This document shows, in pieces, positions 1 to 7,256 of a DNA stretch of 64,000 nucleotides; position 1 is the first letter of the stretch; each line of letters begins with the position of its first letter. The DNA is from Oscillospiraceae bacterium (lineage in GTDB: Bacteria; Bacillota; Clostridia; Oscillospirales; UBA929): NCBI GenBank assembly GCA_009782215.1, contig WRKO01000003.1, forward strand, positions 1 to 64,000, given 5' to 3'. The position numbers were made by a program, and so were the translations under genes. The notes beneath the pieces were generated by a model. It did not search any database. It was given only the letters and a program-made list of their open reading frames with translations, and was not told the DNA's origin.

Positions 1-1
1 G

Positions 2-295
2 ACCATCACCTACGAAACCTACCCCACCGGCGACGAAAACGCCCACGGCTACAAAGTCCGCAAAGACGGCGTTGTCATCGCAGACCAACCCTACACCCCC
101 GGCGCGGAAGGCTTTACCCCCATGACGCTGGAGGAGGCGGAAACCCACGCGCAAGCCGCGCTGGAGGAATACATGAAGCCCCCTCCCCCGGAGCCGGAGC
201 CCGAGCCGGAGCCGGTGCGACCCATCGACCCAACGCAGCGCCTAAAGGCCATAGAAGCCGCGCTGCTCGAATTGGCAGGTGAAATTTATGGTTGA
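2..295 (+). CDS. Phage tail/fibre-associated protein, 3' end
   Basis: The reading frame is already open at base 2 and stops at TGA 293-295, giving 97 visible residues, so the gene is 5'-truncated by the window edge. The visible part has a compact N-terminal stretch (ITYETYPTGDEN, then VRKDGVV), followed by a Pro-Glu repeat linker (PPPPEPEPEPEPEP, about residues 61-74) and a short helical end. A Pro/Glu linker near the end of a late phage gene, followed by a CD1375-like mini-protein, is the usual layout at the 3' end of a clostridial phage tail-fibre or XkdW-like gene. The exact family is not recognised. Confidence 0.6.
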   Translation, partial: TITYETYPTGDENAHGYKVRKDGVVIADQPYTPGAEGFTPMTLEEAETHAQAALEEYMKPPPPEPEPEPEPVRPIDPTQRLKAIEAALLELAGEIYG

Positions 296-404
296 GTTCT
301 ACGTCATGCAGATACGGCTGGGGAATATTACGATTGACGACGTGCCGCAGAGGTTCAGGGAAGCCGTGAAAGCGGCGCTGAAAGGACAGAAAGAGGAGGA
401 CTGA
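288..404 (+). CDS. CD1375/XkdX-like 38-residue phage protein
   Basis: ATG at 288 overlaps the previous stop by 8 bases, and the frame ends at TGA 402-404. The 38-residue product begins MVEFYVMQIRLG and continues ITIDDVPQRFREAVKAAL. The pattern of a hydrophobic start, a TxDDVP turn and a C-terminal amphipathic helix is what I know from the CD1375/XkdX-like mini-proteins that sit between tail-fibre and holin genes in clostridial phages. The function of that family is not known. No separate ribosome site is obvious, so translation is probably coupled to the upstream gene. Confidence 0.65.
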   Translation: MVEFYVMQIRLGNITIDDVPQRFREAVKAALKGQKEED

Positions 405-406
405 AA

Positions 407-691
407 ATGAACATCGCGGATATGACAATCGGCGAAATCGGGATAAACCTTGTGGAGCTTTCAGTGATTGCCGGCTGCGTTCTGGGTTTGTTCCGGCTGT
501 GGTACAGATTCAACAGCATGGAGCGGCAGGGAGGCTATCGGCAGGAGGATACGGCGATGATTTTCAAGTGTCTGAGGGCGTGCCTTCTGGGGCAAATCCA
601 AAACGGCGCGAACGGAGAGGTGCGGGACGCGCTGAGAGAGCTGAACGACTATATGAGCGAGGCCACGGCGGGGCTGCGGACGAAAAAATAA
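407..691 (+). CDS. Small phage membrane protein
   Basis: A 94-residue protein starts at ATG 407, two bases after the previous stop, with the purine-rich AGAGGAGG just upstream. Residues about 12-32 form one hydrophobic segment (INLVELSVIAGCVLGLFRLW); the rest is charged and helical. This resembles the single-span accessory proteins (haemolysin XhlA-like or holin-partner types) found just before phage lysis genes, but I see no diagnostic motif and would not assign it to a family. A true holin candidate lies further on at 4449. Confidence 0.6.
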   Translation: MNIADMTIGEIGINLVELSVIAGCVLGLFRLWYRFNSMERQGGYRQEDTAMIFKCLRACLLGQIQNGANGEVRDALRELNDYMSEATAGLRTKK

Positions 692-711
692 GCGGAGAGG
701 GAGAGAGCCAT

Positions 712-1911
712 ATGCCGGGTCTGCGGAAAATCCTGCGCCTGACGGCGTGCCTGTTTTTAGCGGTGACGGTCTGCTCGTACATAGCGTACAAACTGGGGTA
801 TGACGGACTGCTGCTGACCGGGACGTGGGCGCTGCCGGACTGGGCGAATGTGGCGGTCTGCTTCGCGCTGTTTTCGGCGCAGTCGTTTTTGCTGTTCTGC
901 GTGATTTTGGACGAATACGGCAAGAAGATATGGCGGATGCTGCTGCCATACCTCGCGCTGGACTTGGCGGCGGGTTTCCTGCTGCCGGCGCTAGTGCAGT
1001 CCGGGGCGCTGCCGGTCGTTTACCTGACGGTGTGCGCGGTCGTGAGGCGCGACGTCAAGAGAACGGCGCTGCGGGCGGCGATTGTCTGCCCGGCGCTGAT
1101 GCTGTATCAATGGTTTGTGTTGACCGTAAAGCTCGGCGGCTTTATACCGGATTATAACCACGCGCCGCTGGCGCAAGCTGTCGTCGCTTCGGTAGACCTA
1201 ATCATAATCATCGGGATTTTTTATGCGATTGGAGGTGAAAAGCATTATGACACTAAGACCTATAAGCTGGTTCTTTTTCCCGAAGCTGTCGAAGCTGCTC
1301 GGCTTGACGGCGAAGACCGGGAAGCGCTGACCGCCTTTTGGAACCTGACGAAATTTCAGCGCGTAAGGGCGATGGCGACGCTGCTCGGGTTTCAGATGCT
1401 GCAATGGATGGTGATTTTAGCCGCCTGCGCGGCGGGGAACGTGCTGGTTGAAGGGCTGATTATCTCGGCGTCGTTTATAGCGTATGGCTTCATCGTCCGC
1501 AGACGGTGGCACTCCGGTAGTGTCACCGTCTGCACCATTTTGTGCGCGGCGATGTTTTACGCGGCGGCGAAGCTGTCGCCGGCGTTTAAGCACACGCAGC
1601 TCTTCCCGGTGCTGATTGGTCTGCTGTTGATTTATGGGCTGTATAGGGTGTCGCTTTACACGGATAAAGTCCAAGCGCTGCGCGAGCGGGCGGCGGGCTG
1701 GGATGCGTTTGTGCTGGAGCCTTACTGTGACTTTGCGCGGCTGAAAGAGATTGCGGCGGGCAAGGGACTGACCCGGCGTCAGGTGGAGCTGCTGGAATGG
1801 AAATACTGCAAGAAAGCCAACTGGGCGCAGATTGAAACGCGCTTTGCGCCGTGGAGCCAGAGCAGCATACGAAAACATTTGAAAGAGGCGGAAGACCGTT
1901 TCCGGTCATAG
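712..1911 (+). CDS. Phage membrane protein(s) with C-terminal HTH-like region; likely two genes run together
   Basis: The frame is open from ATG 712 to TAG 1911 (399 residues). Residues 1-185 carry about five or six membrane segments. Residues 225-325 carry about four more. The end (about residues 352-399, with GLTRRQVELLEWKY then SQSSIRKHLKEAEDRF) has the shape of a sigma/LuxR-like helix-turn-helix. The middle looks wrong: at 1231-1249 there is an excellent GGAGGT...ATG start in another frame encoding MTLRPISWFFFPKLSKLLGLTA, which would join smoothly to the present frame (EDREALTAFWNLTKFQR) if one G were added near 1309-1313. I therefore think this was an upstream membrane protein and a downstream membrane-HTH protein, now read as one. 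A true fusion is the alternative. Confidence 0.55.
   Translation: MPGLRKILRLTACLFLAVTVCSYIAYKLGYDGLLLTGTWALPDWANVAVCFALFSAQSFLLFCVILDEYGKKIWRMLLPYLALDLAAGFLLPALVQSGALPVVYLTVCAVVRRDVKRTALRAAIVCPALMLYQWFVLTVKLGGFIPDYNHAPLAQAVVASVDLIIIIGIFYAIGGEKHYDTKTYKLVLFPEAVEAARLDGEDREALTAFWNLTKFQRVRAMATLLGFQMLQWMVILAACAAGNVLVEGLIISASFIAYGFIVRRRWHSGSVTVCTILCAAMFYAAAKLSPAFKHTQLFPVLIGLLLIYGLYRVSLYTDKVQALRERAAGWDAFVLEPYCDFARLKEIAAGKGLTRRQVELLEWKYCKKANWAQIETRFAPWSQSSIRKHLKEAEDRFRS
1231..1249 (+). promoter_or_regulatory. Internal Shine-Dalgarno and ATG inside the 712-1911 gene
   Basis: GGAGGTGAAAAGCATTATG gives a near-perfect ribosome site (1231-1236) followed after a good spacing by ATG at 1247. The TGA inside GGAGGTGA (1236-1238) would end the upstream gene in a neighbouring frame. 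This stop-in-SD layout is typical of two adjacent phage genes and supports splitting the long open frame. Confidence 0.55.
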
Positions 1912-1993
1912 CCTGTAAAAATCTTTTTACGGAAAAGTAAAGACGTCCGGCGTTACGATGGGGCTACCAAAAATTTTAAGGAGGTAGACCCAC

Positions 1994-2611
1994 ATGGATT
2001 ACAAGTCCAAATCAAGCACGGTGGCTAAGGCCGGACTGGTCACCGGAATCATCGGCACATCGCTCGGCGCCATCGACTGGATGCGCGAAACCCGCGAGCG
2101 GAGAGACGGCCACGGTCACGGCAACGGTTATCCCGGCTACGGCGGCTATCCGCATATGCCCTATCCCTTTCCCGGGTATGCGTACCCGTACGCACACGGC
2201 TGCCACGAGGGCGACCGGCCCGTCACCGAGCGCGAGGCGAAGCTCCGCCAAGAGCTTGCCTACAAAGACGACATCATCGTAAAGCAGGAGAACGAAAAGT
2301 ACACCTTGGAGCGCGTCGGGGCTGCGGTTGCTCCGTTGCACGCGGAAATCTGCAAGCTGCAAGGCGAGCTGATTCACACGCGGGACAAACTCAACTGCTT
2401 CATCGAAACAGAGCGCCGCGACATCAATGACGTCTACCGCTGGTCGGAATGCACCTTTGTCCCGCAGGAGAAGGGCTACATGGACGGTCGGAAAATCAAC
2501 TACCACGGTGTTGACCCTGACCTGCACGTCCGCCCGTGCGACACGCGCTTCCGGGACGACCGGCGCGACAGACGCGACCGCGACGACTTCGACTGCCGCT
2601 GCGACGACTAA
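1994..2611 (+). CDS. Phage accessory protein, Gly/Tyr/His-rich, coiled coil
   Basis: A 205-residue protein starting at ATG 1994, with AAGGAGGT ten or so bases upstream. Three parts are visible: a short N-terminal hydrophobic segment (KAGLVTGIIGTSLGAIDW, about 12-29); a low-complexity Gly/Tyr/Pro/His region (about 37-70); and a long polar helix (about 76-135) likely to form a coiled coil, followed by an Arg/Asp-rich tail ending in DCRCDD. The layout of a glycine-rich hinge plus a coiled coil containing YKDDIIVKQENEKYTLE resembles a group of uncharacterised gut-phage proteins placed near structural genes. The role is unknown. Confidence 0.65.
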   Translation: MDYKSKSSTVAKAGLVTGIIGTSLGAIDWMRETRERRDGHGHGNGYPGYGGYPHMPYPFPGYAYPYAHGCHEGDRPVTEREAKLRQELAYKDDIIVKQENEKYTLERVGAAVAPLHAEICKLQGELIHTRDKLNCFIETERRDINDVYRWSECTFVPQEKGYMDGRKINYHGVDPDLHVRPCDTRFRDDRRDRRDRDDFDCRCDD

Positions 2612-2685
2612 AAAATCAAAAGGGCGCAGGGGTTGGGGATGGGGGTACTCTCTCCAACCCCGCGCCAAGTTAAGGAGAGAGTGAA

Positions 2686-3132
2686 ATGATTACCAAAAAG
2701 CAACTGCTCGACACTGCGGCGTCTTTTGTGGAGACGGAGATTGTTTCCCGGATGGAAGGATGGCAGAAGTTCATGGGTTTCGGCGCGTTGGCGTTGGTGC
2801 AAATGGGCGGGGACAAACTGCTGGACGAATATTTTCTGAAAAACAAATTTGCCGCTGCGTTGGGCGTGGTGAAAGAGGGCGGCTTGATTGACAACGAGAA
2901 GGTTTACTCGGCGCTGAAAAAAGCGGGAAGCAAGGCGCTGCCGATAGAGCTGTCGCTCGGCCCGATGGGAGACATCACCGTCACGCGGGAGGATGTGGAG
3001 GCATTTTTCGGGCAGCTAAGGAAATTGCCGCAGTCAGCACCGCCGCAACCGCCTAAACCGCCCGCTCCTCCTACGCCGCCCCCGACTGCTGCGGCGACCG
3101 AGGAAAACGAGGACGAGGATGATGACGAATGA
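2686..3132 (+). CDS. Phage accessory protein, unknown function
   Basis: 148 residues from ATG 2686, preceded by AAGGAGAGAG. The first 80 residues are mostly helical with a moderately hydrophobic stretch (MGFGALALVQMGG, about 30-42). The end is a Pro-rich linker (PPQPPKPPAPPTPPP) and an acidic tail of Glu/Asp. An acidic tail on a small late phage protein suggests a partner-binding or decoration role, but that is only inference. It is co-oriented with and about 75 bases from its neighbour. Confidence 0.6.
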   Translation: MITKKQLLDTAASFVETEIVSRMEGWQKFMGFGALALVQMGGDKLLDEYFLKNKFAAALGVVKEGGLIDNEKVYSALKKAGSKALPIELSLGPMGDITVTREDVEAFFGQLRKLPQSAPPQPPKPPAPPTPPPTAAATEENEDEDDDE

Positions 3133-3196
3133 GCCCGTACCCGCAATGAAAAGAATTCGACGCGGCTGAGCGTCGTAAAAGAAGGAGTGTAAAAAA

Positions 3197-3598
3197 ATGA
3201 AATTTCTCAATCCCATTGACATTACGGTGGTTCCGGGGGCAACCCTGACCATCACCATCCCGGAAATCGGGCTGGAAAACGGCTTGGTGCGGACGCTGAA
3301 ATACTGCTTAACCCGCGCCGCGCAAATCAAGATGAACACCGCCACCGGAACCGAGGTCGTGAGCATTATGAACGGCGCCGGCGGAACGGTGTACCCGCTG
3401 CTGACACGGCTGGGCAACATCTTTTACGCCGACAAGCTGCGCCGGTGCTTTGAGTATCGGATTGCTTACGGCAACAACGGCGCTCCGGCAGGGGTGCAGC
3501 ATTTTATCAGCTTCAACACACCGAAATGCGCTTGGGGCTATGACCCGAGCAACGCGACGCCGTCCGTGCCTCCGGCAGCGGAACCGGCGGTTGACTAA
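3197..3598 (+). CDS. Phage accessory protein, beta-rich, unknown
   Basis: 133 residues from ATG 3197 with GAAGGAG upstream. The N-terminal half is rich in beta-forming stretches (ITVVPGATLTITIPEIG). The middle is mixed, and the C-terminus is a short Pro/Ala tail. There is no signal peptide or membrane span. Size and position fit a small virion decoration or appendage protein, which is inference only; no family is recognised. Confidence 0.6.
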   Translation: MKFLNPIDITVVPGATLTITIPEIGLENGLVRTLKYCLTRAAQIKMNTATGTEVVSIMNGAGGTVYPLLTRLGNIFYADKLRRCFEYRIAYGNNGAPAGVQHFISFNTPKCAWGYDPSNATPSVPPAAEPAVD

Positions 3599-3615
3599 GA
3601 AAGGGGATGGAAACG

Positions 3616-3822
3616 ATGAAATGCAATATGGAAAGATACCTAGAGTGGGCTGAGTGCGAACTCGCTAAGGCGATGGAGCATGAAATCTGCGAATGCGGAA
3701 CGATGGAAGGCGAAGCCTACATCAACAAGCTGCTGAAAAACATCTTGATGGTGAAAACCATGCAGGGGATGCACGGCGAGCCTATGCGCCACACCGGGAA
3801 ATCGTCCGCCGGCCCGGCGTAA
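3616..3822 (+). CDS. Small phage protein, Cys/Met/Glu-rich
   Basis: 68 residues. An ATG also occurs at 3607 but it abuts the AAAGGGG ribosome site with no spacing, so the ATG at 3616 (nine bases after the site) is the better start. The product is helical, with three cysteines in its first 30 residues and many methionines. No motif is recognised. It lies 18 bases before the ferritin-like gene and probably shares its message. Confidence 0.55.
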   Translation: MKCNMERYLEWAECELAKAMEHEICECGTMEGEAYINKLLKNILMVKTMQGMHGEPMRHTGKSSAGPA

Positions 3823-3840
3823 GGTAAGGAGGAGAGCCAA

Positions 3841-4398
3841 GTGATTAACGAGATGCTGGCAAAAGACCTCAACCACATCGCCGCCTATCTCTCGTACGGC
3901 GTGAGCTGGCACACGAAGGTCGCCAACGAGCTGCGCCGGATGCCCAAACTGCGCGGCTATGCCCGTTGGCATGACGACGGCGAAGCGGCAGAGGACGCGA
4001 TGTGCAGGATTAAACTTGACAAGCTGCTGGGCGACCAGCTCGGCTATGCGCCTAAGCCGGATATGGCATGGGTCGCGACCGCTTCGGCGGCGTCCATCAA
4101 GGACTTGGACGGTTTCAAGGCTCACTTTGCGGAGTGGACGGAGAGGGAAGGCAAATTTTTGGCGACGATAACCTCCGCCATCGACAAGATGCGCACCGAG
4201 GACATCAGCGTGTACAACGAGCTGTGCAACCTCTCTACGTTTGTGAAAAACGAGAAAATCCGCGCCGAATGGGTCTACAACGGGCTTGTGTTCGTCGGAT
4301 GGGAGCCGCATCACATCGCGGTCGAATCCAAATGGCTGCACGACTACTTTGAAAAAGTATGGAAGCCCGGAGACCCGATTGACTTCAACATCGGATAA
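3841..4398 (+). CDS. Four-helix, ferritin-like phage protein
   Basis: 185 residues starting at GTG 3841 after AAGGAGGAG. The predicted layout is four long amphipathic helices: about 3-28 (LNHIAAYLSYGVSWH), 37-68 (ARWHDDGEAAEDAM), 86-120 and 123-150. The lengths and connections resemble the ferritin/Dps-like bundle. The usual di-iron motif E-x-x-H is not clearly present, so metal binding cannot be claimed. It is the last gene before a hairpin at 4405-4426. The fold call is my reading of helix pattern, not a domain search. Confidence 0.5.
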   Translation: MINEMLAKDLNHIAAYLSYGVSWHTKVANELRRMPKLRGYARWHDDGEAAEDAMCRIKLDKLLGDQLGYAPKPDMAWVATASAASIKDLDGFKAHFAEWTEREGKFLATITSAIDKMRTEDISVYNELCNLSTFVKNEKIRAEWVYNGLVFVGWEPHHIAVESKWLHDYFEKVWKPGDPIDFNIG

Positions 4399-4404
4399 AA
4401 AACA

Positions 4405-4426
4405 CCCCGCCGGAATACCGGCGGGG
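4405..4426 (+). terminator. Hairpin between accessory cassette and lysis genes
   Basis: CCCCGCCGG and CCGGCGGGG form a perfect 9-base-pair stem with loop AATA, seven bases after the stop of the 3841 gene. The following T-run is weak (ATTTTG), so it may slow or attenuate transcription into the holin-amidase pair rather than stop it completely. Confidence 0.6.
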
Positions 4427-4448
4427 CAGTATTTTGAGGAGGAATACC

Positions 4449-4760
4449 ATGCAAATTATAGACTTTTCGCAGTATATCATCATCGCGATTTGCCTGACGG
4501 TGGGGAAGTGGCTGAAAGCGAGAACGCGGTTTGACAATCAGCTCATCCCCGTTGCTTGCGGCGTCATCGCGTGGGCGCTGGCGGCTGCGGGGCATAAGTA
4601 TCTGCCCGGATTCCCGACGGAAACGGCGTCGGACGCGATAGAGCTTGGAATACTAGGCGGTTTGTCGGCCATCGGTGTACACCAACTGGGAAAGGCGTCA
4701 CTTCCGGCGATATTCGGGGCATTTACCGAACAAAATACGAAAGGGGCAAGAGAAGAATGA
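4449..4760 (+). CDS. Phage holin
   Basis: 103 residues from ATG 4449, chosen because TGAGGAGG lies at the right spacing. Segments at about 6-20 (SQYIIIAICLTVGKW), 30-48 (QLIPVACGVIAWALAAAG) and 63-88 are hydrophobic, with a charged C-terminus (EQNTKGAREE), as in small phage holins of the Hol44/phi-29-like superfamilies. It overlaps the amidase gene by 4 bases, and the holin-endolysin pairing supports the call. Holins permeabilise the membrane to release the endolysin at the end of infection. Confidence 0.75.
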   Translation: MQIIDFSQYIIIAICLTVGKWLKARTRFDNQLIPVACGVIAWALAAAGHKYLPGFPTETASDAIELGILGGLSAIGVHQLGKASLPAIFGAFTEQNTKGAREE

Positions 4761-5470
4761 CCATCATCCAAGACTTTATTCCGCCCGGAGTGCGGAACCG
4801 ACCCGGCCGCCCGAACGCGATGACGCACATCACCATCCACAACACGGGCAACAGTGCGGCGACCGCGGGGGCTCGGAACCACGCGGCATACCTAAAGGCG
4901 GGCGCAATCAACGTCCCTGTGAGCTGGCACTACACGGTTGACGACAAAGAGGTCATCCAGCACCTGCCCGACAATGAGTTTGGCTACCACGCGGGCAGCA
5001 AGGGCAACCCTGTGAGCATAGGGATAGAGGTTTGCATGAACGCGGGCGGCGACCTGCTCAAAGCAACCGACCTGACGGTGACGCTCTGCGCATATCTCTG
5101 CAACAAATACGGCATCTCGCCCGAGAACATCAAGCAGCATAACGACTGGGACGGGAAAAACTGCCCGCAGAAAATCCGCGCCGGTCAGCCGTACAACTGG
5201 CAGGAGTTTATCATGCGCGTCCGGGAAGCGCTTGCCGACCTAAACCAACCCGCCCCGGACAACCAGCCCGCCGCACCGGATATCCCCAAAGAAGACACCC
5301 CGTCCGAATGGGCGAAGACCGCCTGTATCGCCGCCGTCACGTCCGGCCTGATTGCCGGGGACGGGCAGGGCTGGTATGGCTGGAAGGAGCCGGTGACGCT
5401 GGAGCGGCTGCTGGTGATATTGAGCAAACCGGAGTTTGACGGGTTTGTGAAAGCTGCGCGGGGCGGATAA
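4757..5470 (+). CDS. N-acetylmuramoyl-L-alanine amidase (phage endolysin, PGRP/amidase_2 type)
   Basis: 237 residues. The amidase_2 domain covers about 1-160. Visible zinc-ligand candidates are His28 in ITIHNTG, His128 in QHNDWDG and Cys136 in the following NCP, which matches the family's H-H-C set. The enzyme cuts the bond between muramic acid and the stem peptide. A Pro/Ala linker (about 163-180) leads to a C-terminal module of about 55 residues that looks like one SLH-type or cell-wall-binding repeat. The 4-base overlap with the holin shows translational coupling. No signal peptide is seen, as expected for holin-dependent export. Confidence 0.9.
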   Translation: MTIIQDFIPPGVRNRPGRPNAMTHITIHNTGNSAATAGARNHAAYLKAGAINVPVSWHYTVDDKEVIQHLPDNEFGYHAGSKGNPVSIGIEVCMNAGGDLLKATDLTVTLCAYLCNKYGISPENIKQHNDWDGKNCPQKIRAGQPYNWQEFIMRVREALADLNQPAPDNQPAAPDIPKEDTPSEWAKTACIAAVTSGLIAGDGQGWYGWKEPVTLERLLVILSKPEFDGFVKAARGG

Positions 5471-5516
5471 TTGCTTATAGCTTGTTGTATGCCGTGACAA
5501 AGATTGTCTGGAGGAT
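5471..5516 (+). other. Prophage-chromosome junction (candidate att region)
   Basis: Between the endolysin stop and the next gene there is no promoter, terminator or credible start. The frame of the 5517 gene stays open back to 5481 and encodes a Cys-rich stretch (CRDKDCLED) that I recall as an internal motif of a clostridial protein family, not an N-terminus. The simplest reading is that chromosomal sequence resumes near here. The core sequence cannot be fixed without the other end of the element. Confidence 0.45.
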
Positions 5517-6227
5517 TTGCGCGTTTACTTTACCAATGAAGGACAGGCCATGATTGACAGCGCCGTCAGCGCCAAATGCCATAAGGCAGAGCTGATTTGG
5601 TGCGACATCGAGGTCGAGAGCGTCGCGTTCAACCGAGGCTTCTATTCGGTGGACGTGGGGTATTACTATTATGTGACGCTGGATGTGTCAATGGGCGTGG
5701 GCCGCCCGGTCAAGGTTTGCGGTCTTGCCACGTTTGACAAGCGCGTCATCCTGTTCGGCAGCGAGGGCAATGCCAAAATCTTCTCCAGCGTGTCCGACCC
5801 CGACAACGCCGCCGCCGCTCAGAAAGCCCATCTGCCGACAGCCGTCGTCGAAGCGGTCGACCCCATCAGCCTGAGTGTAAAGGTGATTGACAGCCACCTT
5901 ACGCCCCAAGGAACCTATGGCAGCGAGCTGCGCGACGTGCCGTCGTCCGTCAGAGATTTCTTTGAGGACGACATCCTCCTGAGCGGGGGCGAAAAACGCG
6001 TGTATTGTACGCTGGGACAGTTCTCCATCATCCGCCTTGAGCGCGACACGCAGCTTGTCATGCCGTGCTACGATTTCTGTATGCCGGAAAAAGAATGCAT
6101 CGGCGGCTCCGACGACAACCCCTGCGATTTGTTCAAGCGCATCAAGTTCCCGGTCGATGAATTTTTCCCGCCCGTCGCGGGCGATTACACAGACTACCGC
6201 GAGCTGCGCGACAGCCTGTGCCGGTAA
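5517..6227 (+). CDS. Conserved clostridial protein, 5'-truncated at the prophage junction
   Basis: From TTG 5517 the product is 236 residues, but the start is poor: GGAGG lies only two bases upstream, and upstream in-frame codons encode CRDKDCLED. Visible segments are WCDIEVESVAFNRGFYSVDV, TFDKRVILFGSEGNAKIFSS and a near-C-terminal CMPEKECIGG with KFPVDEFFPP. I recall this pattern (an internal CRDKDC, then RGFY, LFGSEGN and FPxDEFFPP) from uncharacterised proteins common in spore-forming clostridia. Those proteins are longer at the N-terminus. I infer the true 5' end was separated by the prophage. Function is unknown. A hairpin follows at 6244-6274. Confidence 0.6.
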   Translation: MRVYFTNEGQAMIDSAVSAKCHKAELIWCDIEVESVAFNRGFYSVDVGYYYYVTLDVSMGVGRPVKVCGLATFDKRVILFGSEGNAKIFSSVSDPDNAAAAQKAHLPTAVVEAVDPISLSVKVIDSHLTPQGTYGSELRDVPSSVRDFFEDDILLSGGEKRVYCTLGQFSIIRLERDTQLVMPCYDFCMPEKECIGGSDDNPCDLFKRIKFPVDEFFPPVAGDYTDYRELRDSLCR

Positions 6228-6243
6228 AACGGCCGACCGGATA

Positions 6244-6274
6244 AAGAACTGACGGGTTTTTACCGTCAGTTCTT
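6244..6274. terminator. Terminator-like hairpin
   Basis: AAGAACTGACGG and CCGTCAGTTCTT form a perfect 12-base-pair stem with loop GTTTTTA, 16 bases after the stop of the preceding gene. The trailing sequence is only moderately T-rich (GCATATTTT). Confidence 0.7.
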
Positions 6275-6339
6275 GCATATTTTAGAAATATCTGCTATAA
6301 TATGTAAAACGCCAGTGTTTCATCGGGAGGGTGCGGGAA

Positions 6340-7143
6340 ATGAATGTGATTGCCGTAGACGACGAACAATACGCGCTGCATCTGCTGAAAAGCGCCATAC
6401 TGGAGGTTATTCCGGGCTGTACCGTCTTCGGATTTGACTCCTCCGCAGACGCGCTTGAGTACGCGGAGGAAAACAGGGTGGACATCGCCTTTCTCGACAT
6501 CCGAATCGGCGATACGGACGGCCTGTTTCTCGCCAAATACCTGCGGGGGATTTACAGCATGACCAACATCATCTTCGTAACCGGGTTCACGCATTACGCC
6601 GTGGCGTCATACGAAGCCTGCGCGAGCGATTATCTGCTCAAGCCCGTCACCCATGAAGCCATCGCCTGCGCGGTGACCCGTTTGCGCAACCCCATCGCGC
6701 CGCCGACCGTCAGAAGGGTGCGCGTGCAAACCTTCGGCAACTTTGAAATCTTTACCGACGGCAAGCCTCTCCTGTTCACCTACGCAAAAACAAGAGAGCT
6801 GTTTGCCTATTTGGTGCATCGCAGGGGCGCGGTGTGCAGCAACAACGAAATCATGGCCGCCCTCTGGGAAGACAGGGCGGATACGCCGTCTCTAAAGAGC
6901 TATTTCCGTTCCCTAGTGTCGGATTTGATGCTGACGCTCACCTCCAAGGGGCTGAGGGATATGGTTTTGAAAAAGCACGGGCACATTGCGGTCATAACCG
7001 AACGGTTTCGGTGCGACTATTATGATTTTATCGAAAAGCACCCCAGAGCCATCCGCGCCTACGCCGGCGAATACATGACCCAGTTTAGCTGGGCGGAGGA
7101 AACAAACGCCTATTTGCAGAGTGTGAAGGAAAACGAGGCATAG
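6340..7143 (+). CDS. Response regulator with winged-helix (SARP-like) output
   Basis: 267 residues from ATG 6340, chosen because CGGGAGG at 6324-6330 is nine bases upstream; an earlier GTG at 6331 abuts that site. The receiver domain (about 1-118) shows Asp7/Asp8, the phosphorylation site Asp53 in FLDIRIGD, the Thr of FVTG and the Lys of LLKPV. The C-terminal part (about 128-235, VQTFGNFEIFTDGKPLLF) is a winged helix of the OmpR/SARP kind with a short trailing helical part ending MTQFSWAEE. No kinase gene is adjacent, so it is an orphan here. The SLH surface protein downstream is a plausible but unproven target. Confidence 0.85.
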   Translation: MNVIAVDDEQYALHLLKSAILEVIPGCTVFGFDSSADALEYAEENRVDIAFLDIRIGDTDGLFLAKYLRGIYSMTNIIFVTGFTHYAVASYEACASDYLLKPVTHEAIACAVTRLRNPIAPPTVRRVRVQTFGNFEIFTDGKPLLFTYAKTRELFAYLVHRRGAVCSNNEIMAALWEDRADTPSLKSYFRSLVSDLMLTLTSKGLRDMVLKKHGHIAVITERFRCDYYDFIEKHPRAIRAYAGEYMTQFSWAEETNAYLQSVKENEA

Positions 7144-7174
7144 TTGTTTCCGCATTAAAATTGTTAAAATAATC

Positions 7175-7205
7175 GGTAAATCCCGGAAAAATTCCGGGAT
7201 TTACC
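7175..7205 (+). terminator. Intrinsic terminator after the response regulator
   Basis: GGTAAATCCCGGAA and TTCCGGGATTTACC form a perfect 14-base-pair stem with loop AAA, 32 bases after the stop codon. A strong U-run is absent after it, so some bidirectional or attenuating role is possible. Confidence 0.7.
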
Positions 7206-7230
7206 ATTGCGTTCCCATTTTCACTTGCGC

Positions 7231-7256
7231 TTGACTTGCGCATCGGCCTTTATAAT
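7231..7256 (+). promoter_or_regulatory. Candidate promoter for the SLH protein
   Basis: TTGACT (7231-7236) and TATAAT (7251-7256) are good sigma-A boxes but are separated by only 14 bases, shorter than the usual 17. The -10 box is also the start of a three-copy 10-base repeat, so activity may depend on a bound regulator. Confidence 0.45.

Larger units (their letters stand above)
1..5485 (+). mobile_element. Prophage right end (tail tip, accessory cassette, lysis)
   Basis: All genes from the window start to about 5470 run rightward with tight spacing and strong GGAGG-type ribosome sites. They end in a holin and a peptidoglycan amidase, the classic late-gene order tail, holin, endolysin. No capsid, terminase or integrase gene is in view, so the element begins upstream of the window. 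The right limit is inferred: the next gene (5517-6227) looks 5'-truncated and its frame is open back to a TAG at 5478-5480, so the element/chromosome junction probably lies within about 5471-5500. Confidence 0.75.
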
